This document shows positions 56,135-64,000 of a DNA stretch of 64,000 bases, piece after piece. The first letter of the stretch is position 1. The number at the start of each line of letters is the position of its first letter. The notes under the pieces were generated by a model, which was given only the letters and a program-made list of their open reading frames with translations, had not been told where the DNA came from and made no database searches. Both the position numbers and the translations under genes were made by a program. The stretch is taken from NCBI GenBank assembly GCA_010093605.1, contig MU004188.1:72341-136340 (forward strand). Direction: 5' to 3'. The DNA is from Lophium mytilinum (lineage: Eukaryota; Ascomycota; Dothideomycetes; Mytilinidiales; Mytilinidiaceae).

Positions 56135-59100
56135 TCACGGCTTACTCAACTGCTCCTTGCGGAACCACACAAAGAAACCCACACAAACACACCCCTGCGC
56201 CAGCAACGCGACCCAAAACCACGGCTTATCCAAGCCTTGCACCAACCCCGCCGAGAAATCCGGAAACACGTCCCCGGGCCCAACCTTATCTGGCGCCGTC
56301 GCTCGGGCGAGGATAGTCGCCACGGACCCGAGAACCTGCGCCGCGATGAGCGTGAACGCGACGTGGATGCGCGTCATCGTTTGCAGCAAAATCATGCCAA
56401 GCCCAACGCCCTGCACCGTATCGAGCAAGCCAAGCCATAGCCATAGGGAGCGGCCGAGTAAGGCGCTGGCGATGGGCGATCCGGCCCAGGGGAGGTAGAG
56501 CCCTATTCCCGAGACGCCCCAGAGCATTTGGCACCACCTGGGTGCACCCAGGCCAATGGCGAAAATGGGAAGGATCCAGGTGTGGGAGATAGAAAGGCGG
56601 GAGAAGATCCAGAGTAGTGCAGCCCAGAGAAGGCCGAAAAAGAAAAGGATGAGGAGGATGATAGACCAGGCGGGCGCGTGGCGTGAAGCGAATAGATAAG
56701 ACCAATTACGGCCATACGGTGCGGAGAGAAAGTAGTTTTGCACAACGATGGCGACAAAGAACCAGAGGATGATGTTACGGCGGCCCAAAGATTTGTAGAA
56801 GGAGGGAACGGCGCCCGGCCCCTGGCGGTAGAAGTCTGGGAGGCCGAGGAAAAGAACCAAGCCGATGGCCCAGAGGAGAATAGCGATGGGGATGGTGATG
56901 GCGGTGATGCGCCAGGTGGAGGTGAGGGCGGTATTGGTGGTGAGGATGCCGGAGGCGGTGGATTGGGTGAGGCGACTGCCCCAGAACCAGAGCCCGACAA
57001 CGTAGATTTGTTGCGTGCCTTGGATGACACAGGCACGGTAAACCCAGTCTTTGACGGGGCTACCGCCTTCGTCGCCGAAGTTGAGCGCGAAATAGAGAGA
57101 ACCGCTTGAAGAGGCGGTGGCGTAGCAGCCTGTAGCTATGTTTTGTAACCAGCCGGTGCCGGCGACCGAATGGGCGAAAGGAGCGACGCCAAGGAAGAGA
57201 AATGCTAGGCCGTAGAATATGAAAGGCAGAGAGAGAACGTAGATGGATTTGAGAGTGCGGAACACCATCCACCACATTATAGATGTGACCAGGTAAATTG
57301 TTGCCACGATGTAGAGCTTTTCGGCAGATTGGCCGACTGTTCCCGTGAGCAGATTGATCTGATACGAGTTCGCGGCGATGATCTGAGCAAAAGCTAATAG
57401 GAAAGCGTAGATGGGCCAGTCTCCAAGCTTGATCGAGAGATATCTGAAACGTGTCAGCATAAAATACTAGAAATAATTCTGCGATTTGAGACGTACCTTT
57501 TGAGACCGGTCGGTGGTTGATAGTTTTTCCCAAGCAGAAATTCGTCGCAGAAAGGATCATCGCTCATTGCACTAGGCGTGGGCGGTACCGTGCTCACTGG
57601 AGTTTGCGGCGCTGAGCTATCTGGTAGGCTCAGGCTGCTCCCGAAATGTGCAGAGACTGGACGGGCATACACAGTAGATCCCCGTAACTTGGCTTCCCGA
57701 AACCTTCCAAACCAGCGCTTTTCGGATTTTACTAGGAAATCCTCGATACACAGCTCACTCTCGGAATTCTTGCCATTTAGCTTATCGAGACGCGAGGAGA
57801 AAGCATTATAAAACTCTCCGGTAGAGTCTGTGAAGAATGGATCGACTTTTTGAAGCTTAAAGTCATTTCGTTCGCCAACGACAGAATCCACACTAAGGGG
57901 CGATGCGGAAGAAGTAGGGCGAGATGAATGACTTGGCGGCGGGGGACGCAGGAAATCTTCTGGGCCCAGTGATGTAGGTGTGCTAGGCGCGGCTGACAAT
58001 GGAGATGGAAGAGAGCTTCGAGGTGCACGCTTTCTGGATGCTGGCACTGATTTGCTATGTGTGGCTTTGAGTGTGCGAATTTGGTCCAACTCCTCGTTCT
58101 CGAGGAGATACTCGTCACCTATTCGGCGTATCTCATCATCAGTCTCGCAATCCGAATTGTAAGGTGAGGCATGGACTGGAAGCTTTGACTTGGGTCGTCG
58201 CTTTTGCAACTTTTTGTTTCCATGCCCAGGACCAGATTTGACCCCGAGAGATAGTTTATGTTGCCTTGGCAGGCTATTTGTGCCTGTCTGTCCCTCGCGA
58301 ACAGCCTCGAGGATTCGGGCGAATGACACTGGACCTTCAAGCGAGACTGTGGATCCTAAGTTATGCGTAAAAGGCGGTAGGGGCGGTGTAACGGCGCCAC
58401 CAGCGGAGCGAGGCCGGCCTCGTGTAGGAGAAGACGGCCGAGAAGATCCCCGGGAAGAAGATGGACGGGATCTTGCCTTTGCTGCCTCGCGCTCATGCAT
58501 CTTGATCGAAGTCGACTGCAAAATCTCTAGATCTTCCTTCCATTGCTCGACAGGAAATCGTTGTATTGCAGATCTTGCGCGCATCATGGCTCGGGCGTCA
58601 GCCTTTGATGCCAGTGCGGCATCAAGGGCCATTCGAAATTGCTGGAGCAGATGTGAGGCGCTGGTACTTTCGACGGTGTACCACCACCCGGGCATATTTC
58701 CCAGTCCTCCCACTCGTGCCCCGACTCCTAAAGCCCCCTTTCTGCCGAACTCGACGGCTACTAGTCCGAATGGTTCGTCTCGCGAAGGGATGAGGGCAAA
58801 TTCTGCACCGCTAAAGATGTATGGCGGAAGAGCTGTGAACTCAGGCTTGGAATAAACGCGCCCAGGGTAGAGCTCCATCATCTTCCCCAACTTCAATGCC
58901 GCAAATTTACCGTATAGATCAATGACCGGGCCGATGCAGATCAACTGCACATTCGGGTTTTCTTCGAGGACCTTAGGGAACGTGTCGGCGATGAGATCGA
59001 CACCTTTCTGCAGCGACCAGCGGCCGACGAACACGAAGAGCTCTGCGTCTGGGTTCTGATCGAGGCTTGCCCACTCTTGCGCTTGTCGTTTCAGCTCAGC

Positions 59101-62100
59101 CCTGCCGTTTTCAAATTCCGCATCAATGTGAATGTCTTCTTCTTTAGGCAATTTCTTGTCCCATGCAGATAGATCGCTGGGGTCTGGGTTCGCGAGAGCA
59201 CCTATTTTGGAAAGGCCCCAGAAGATGGGATATCGAGCGAACGCTCTCGCGCCATACTTCTTGGACACGCCAACTGCTCCAAAGCCCTTTTGGTGGAGGC
59301 GAAGATAGCTTGCTCCGGCATGGAGCAGGTTAAATACCGATCCAAATTGAATATACTCGGATACCACGTCATAATCCAAGTCGAATACTTCACACACTTC
59401 CTGGGTTTCCATTGGGGTTCTCATTGGCCAAAGTCCCTGGAACTCCGCGTTGTGAAGAGATAGACAGCATGGGATGGTCCTTGGCAAGAGATACAGCGGA
59501 GCTGCTGCTCCATGGTAATCGTTTATGTGATAGAGATCCACGGGAAAGCGTTCGATAGTCTTTGCGATACACGAGTTCCACGCGGCGTAGTATATCGCGC
59601 TGTCGAGGTCGTCCATTCTAGCAGGATAGGGCTCGGCCTTACTCTGCTTCCTGAACAGGGGAGAGTCCAGAAGGACGTATGTGATGTTTTTGAGGGTGTG
59701 GTACTGAACTTGAACTTCGTAGATGTTGCCTAGAATTCGGACAATCATGGGCTCTGCGGGTCGATCCGTGGGGTAATCGACGCCACCCACACAGGGAACT
59801 ACCCAGATCAGATCTTGATGTTCAAGGTTCTTTCCCATCAATTGTGCCATCACTCCCAGACCTCCTATTTTTATCTTAATGGCCCAGTCTTCGATATCAT
59901 ACTCCATGGTGGCAATCAAGACGCAGCGTCTGCTAGGGGGCTTGGCTGGAGTCAGAATGCCTGACGGTGACGACGGAGATCCAAATGATATAGACAGAGG
60001 TCCAGGTGTGACCGGGGATCCAGGAGATCTAGGAGAAGAAATTCCCGAAAGCCCAAGACTGGACGGCTTGCGTTTGGCAAGCCGCCGAGCCGGAAACGTA
60101 TTGACGGTCTCACTAGATTGCATCTTTTCGTGGGTCCATCTCAACGCGGACGGGACGAAGGATGTCTTCTCGGAAGCACCAAATTCGTTGAACTTGACTC
60201 CATAGAACGACTGCATATATAGCCAGACGCCGAATATAGCCGTCAAGACCGGGACAATCCAAAGAAGGACGAAAAGAGTTAGCTGATACCATCTGTTCCC
60301 CACAGGTACACGATCGAACCTCAAAGTACCATCGTCCAGGGAAAACGTGTACGCCAAATACGGAGACGGCGGCGAGGCGGTGAAATTGACAACAACCTCA
60401 GCCAAAGTGTTGGGTGGCATTCTGTCGAGCACACCATCGCCGTCTACATCCCCAAGGACAAAAGAAGCATCAGGCTGACCATTCGGATCGAGGCCCCACT
60501 CGTTGACTTGGAAATGATCGGGCCATTCTGACATGAAGTGGAATTGCCATCGGCCGTCATTCCCAAGCTTCATCTTGTTTTTCAGTCCAGAGTCGAAGCC
60601 AAACTGATTGAACCTCCCGTGCGCGAAAAGATGAGGAAAGCGACGCGGCGGGTCATTCTCACGGTGGAGATCTGCGTGTTGAATGACGGCACTACTGCCT
60701 AGAAGCTTACTCCAGTATTGGGCAACGATGTGCTGGTCGCTCCACTCTTGCTCCTTCGTTCCAGTCCAGTTTGGTTTGACGAGGCTGTCGTTGCCGCCAC
60801 TATATGGCATCCAATCGCTCCACGTAGACTCCCAATCTAATGAGTATCGCCACAAGTCTGCCCCGGCGGCTTTGTGTGAGATGTAGAGAGTCTTGTTCTC
60901 TGATTCGTGGAGAAGATCTCTAGTGTAGTTCGCGACGCGGGGAAAGATCACGGGATTGTCCCACTGCCCGATTCGCAGCAGGAATCGATCAACGGAGCCG
61001 GTCGAGACTTGCTCTTTCGAGCGCGGTTTGTCCATGGTAACTTGATGGATGCCATCCGACACGTTGCTAAGCGTGCCTCTCCAGGTCCAAAGTGTGGGAA
61101 TGCCGCCAATGAAGGCAGATGTATTCTTCGCAGGGACCACTACACAATTAACGCTCTCCTTGACAAGCACTGGGATGGAATTGTCTTCGGTTGTAGAAGT
61201 GATGTGTAGCGAAGCCGTCACTTCATTGCAGTCCATTTCCTGGTTGAAATCGAACTCAATTTCTAGTGACTGCTGCGTGCCGGGGCCGTTGGTGGATGGG
61301 AGCCGGTAATCGTGGCCTGGAAAGAACTGTGTAATCATCGGGGGGGCTTCCAGATGCTGGCTCTTGGGTACATATGCCTTGAACTCGTATGCTTTCATCT
61401 CCAGTTGGCTGACACAACCACTAGAGTTCTGTGCTCCATCTTGCTTGACTGCTGAATCGCCTAAGACCAACTCATCGTAGGGATAGAAAAGATTCTTGAC
61501 TGTGGTTCCGGCACTAAAGGCCGACACTAGAGCCTTTTCTTGGCTGGCGCAATCGAATTTGTAGTTGACGGTTGTGTTGTCATTGTGATATACGAACCAA
61601 ATGGATTGATTTCCCTTTCCGCTGCCTGAAAGATCTTGAAAATCGGACATGGGAGCTCGAAGTACGCTCCAAAGGCCTGTCTCTGTTGCGACTCCATCAC
61701 TTCCAGGCAGGAAAAGATCTTTTGTTTGGTTCGAAAGAGCTTGAAGGAGGTATCCTACTATCAGTCAGTACCATACAACGATACGAGGAAGCGATCTGAC
61801 CCTACCATCATTCAACACAGGGTAATTTTCTCTCATTGAGTACATCGACTTGATGATGTTGCGCACGGGATGTGCTGGATCCCGATGGTCCCAGCTGACT
61901 CGCTCGTCTTCACATCCACGGAGAGCGGAATCCAGAGGCATCTGATAATATTGCACAGAGCCGAGCTTGTAACATCCATGCGTCTGCCAAGCTGCGCTGG
62001 AGCTGATGGGCTGTCTTCCAAAGATGTAATTGTCAGCAGTGTTATCAAGAACGTAAAAGGCTTGCTCCTCGCCCCACGTGAGAAGAGGTATGCCAGGCAT

Positions 62101-63641
62101 GTGTAGAACAGCAATGAACATTCCTAAATTTAAATTAATATATTAATAAGATCTTTAGTAACTGCGGAGTGAATTTACCTAAAATCATTCTGGCGGTCCC
62201 GTCTCGAATGGACGGCCATCTGAAAACATCCTGGTTGGTAACTCCAAACATGTGCCTCGGATCAAAGACTCCCGTATTTGGATTAACCAGATCATTGGAC
62301 AGCATCATGGTGTCCCAGGATTCGACCCAGTTGAGGGGGGCATCATATCCAGCAGCGAGATTGCCATCCATCCCGAGAAATCTGGTGAGACTGCGGTACG
62401 TAGTGTAGTGGAAAGTCGCGGCATCGAGGGCATTTTTCCCGACATCGCGGATGAAGTTGCTCGCATCGGATTCGTTGGTCATGGATACGGCCTCATCCAA
62501 CGTCTTCGAATATTGCTCCGGCTGCTTTCCCCGGCCTAAATAGATAGAACCAAACGTGTTGCCGCCAGTAATCTCACCCGGGATGAAGAAGTTCTTCTTC
62601 CCCAGGCGCTGTGCGCATTGCCGTAGGTGATCGGCAAAGTCCCCTTGGGCATCGACGGTGACTTGCGTTGCTTTGTCCATGCGAAAGCCGTCAATGTCGA
62701 GCATGTTGATAGCGATACATGAGAAGTGCTGGATCTTTTCGCGTACGGACGGTTGCCACTCGCGGAGTCTGTCCTGGACTGAGGCGAACTTCGAAAGCTG
62801 TCGCTGCCAATCTGGGAAAACCCCGAAGGCCTCTGTGTCACCATATTGATCAAACTCGCTGTCATAACAACCGACCATATCCTTTGTGACATCCTGACCA
62901 ACACGCTCTCCGGTTTCGAGCCAGAATCTAGGATAGTTGCAGGTCTTGTTGTACTGGTTTCCAAAAGAGAAGTCATGGTAGACTCGATCAGATTTGTAAA
63001 CGACCTTATGCTCCTGGAGGGTGAACGGTGTAGATTCGTTGAGGTAGCCGTCAAAGCCGATGAGATCGCTCATGGTCGCCATTGTATTGTCCATCAACAC
63101 GTACATATCTCGTCGATGGATCTCGTCTATCACCGTGCGCCAATCTTCAATGGTTCCGAAGTGGGGGTCTAGGATGGTCAGGTCCACGGGCTACGAGATC
63201 GTTAGTCCGTGTGTATAATCGCCGGGAATGTACAGTACTTACCGAATAGGAATCTGCTTGCCAAGGCAAATTGATGAAGGGAGATCCAGCAATGTACAAC
63301 CCTTTGATGCCCATGCCTTGAATGTAGTCGAGTGAGTCCAGTACTCCGAGTATGTCGCCGCCATGGCGCAGCTGCGTAGACGTTACATCTTGCTCGAATA
63401 CGGTTCCGTTGATATTGTTGTTGCGGGGGTCTCCATCCGTTAACCTATCGAGGAAAAAAGCGTAGAAAGGGAATCGCCAGTTGTCTGGGGACGGGTTGAA
63501 GGTGTGGTTCTCCCATTGCCCCCAGTAGTCTAGAGGATTGATGGCATCTTGGTTCTGGTTGAGGTTGTAATTAACAAACTCGGGGTCGTATCGTAGACTA
63601 GCGGCCTTGACCACGAGGAAGGCGAAAAGAATAAATATCAT
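56135..63641 (-). CDS. ags1: Cell wall alpha-1,3-glucan synthase
   Basis: Five exons (63641-63243, 63190-62179, 62123-61806, 61754-57497, 57443-56135; introns 51-55 nt) give 2431 residues, the normal length for the family. Order of parts: signal peptide (about 1-15); extracellular GH13 amylase-like domain in which the GFRMDK motif marks the nucleophile region; long beta-rich linker; a membrane segment at about 1064-1092; Ser/Pro-rich cytosolic linker; GT5 glycogen/starch-synthase-type domain starting at RRCVLIATMEYDIEDWAIKI and including KIGGLG (about 1204-1209); a second Ser/Pro/Arg-rich linker (about 1725-1930); and a C-terminal polytopic membrane domain (about 2000-2431), thought to export the polymer. 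It makes wall alpha-1,3-glucan. No amylase (amyD/agtA-like) partner is seen downstream within the window; upstream is cut off at 64000. Confidence 0.96.
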
Positions 63642-64000
63642 ATCGTCATGAAAGGTGATGAAGGAATGTCAAGAAGGGAAAGTAGAGAGTCGAGCATAGG
63701 GAGGGAAACCGTCACTCTCTAGCAAGTGGAACGACTCAAGGTTTTTGTGCAAGCTCTCAGCACGGCATAGTGACGAGCTGCAGGTGGCGTTTCATGGAAC
63801 CGCCATGTTGTCCAAATGCGTTCCGGGAGCCCGTCCGTGCGTGGGTTCAAGATTCTGGAGACTAACCTGTAGAGCTGTAGGTGCTTTTGAGTCAGGAAGA
63901 GCGATAGTGGCCCAGATGCATAACTTCAAAGGAGCCTTTTCGGCGCCAGGCTCAGGGGGCGATAAGGTGCCTTGGTACATAAAACGCCACATTCAACGGC
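63642..64000. promoter_or_regulatory. Upstream region of the glucan synthase gene
   Basis: The last 359 bases hold the promoter side of the glucan synthase gene. A 66-codon frame (63992-63792, -) has no family resemblance and is not called. No motif stands out by eye. Confidence 0.4.

Noticed and set aside
1-64000. CRISPR arrays, bacterial operons or ribosome-binding sites
   Set aside because: The window is clearly fungal nuclear DNA; the tandem repeats seen have no unique spacers.

Overview
The window is nuclear DNA of a filamentous ascomycete (Pezizomycotina). The evidence is: most genes carry short introns of about 45-65 nt with GT..AG ends. The gene content is typical of the group (HET-domain proteins, Zn2Cys6 regulators, an NCS1 permease, a Dal5-like MFS carrier, a cell-wall alpha-1,3-glucan synthase). 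The first 2.3 kb is an AT-rich block with almost no CpA/TpG, the mark of repeat-induced point mutation (RIP). I cannot name the species or class from the sequence alone.

Layout. 1-2340: RIP-degraded repeat DNA. 2341-4939: unique sequence with no convincing gene. 4940-7390 (-): intact HET-domain protein. 8064-8771 (-): Rossmann-fold NAD(P)-binding protein. 9818-10198 (+): small DUF4260 membrane protein. 11987-14328 (-): ten-exon NCS1 uracil/allantoin-type permease with GATA motifs upstream. 14329-17199: gene-poor spacer with a minisatellite and a two-unit telomere-like motif. 17200-18557 (+): questin-oxidase-like protein. 19283-21483 (-): secreted GDSL/SGNH hydrolase. 22459-23226 (+): small secreted protein with a deaminase-like Cys/Glu pattern. 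24111-28276 (-): 5-oxoprolinase, head to head with an aminotransferase at 28821-30303 (+). 31013-32065 (-): class I glutamine amidotransferase-like protein. 32980-34671 (+): MFS carrier. 34953-37253 (-): dynamin-like GTPase. 37871-39703 (+): isocitrate-lyase-like protein whose catalytic loop lacks the usual Cys. 39893-42318 (-): Zn2Cys6 regulator containing an 11-nt microexon. 42965-43798 (+): unknown tail-anchored-looking protein. 45081-47537 (-): decayed HET gene. 47800-49600: small tandem repeats and relics. 50104-52706 (+): FAD monooxygenase fused to a polytopic membrane domain. 53094-55352 (-): second Zn2Cys6 regulator. 56135-63641 (-): full-length alpha-1,3-glucan synthase.

How the genes relate. 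There is no complete secondary-metabolite cluster: no polyketide synthase, NRPS or prenyltransferase is visible. Two small neighbourhoods may be functional units: the isocitrate-lyase-like gene with the adjacent regulator (convergent, 189 bp apart), and the monooxygenase/membrane fusion with the second regulator (convergent, 387 bp apart). Several genes fit nitrogen scavenging (NCS1 permease, Dal5-like carrier, 5-oxoprolinase, aminotransferase, amidotransferase), but they are not arranged as one cluster. Exon boundaries were derived by hand from splice signals and reading phase. Where I give a protein length, the exon sum was checked to be divisible by three.

The observations I rank highest are the isocitrate-lyase paralogue with a replaced catalytic loop, the monooxygenase/membrane fusion, the deaminase-like secreted protein, and the HET pseudogene whose two stops have the form of RIP transitions.
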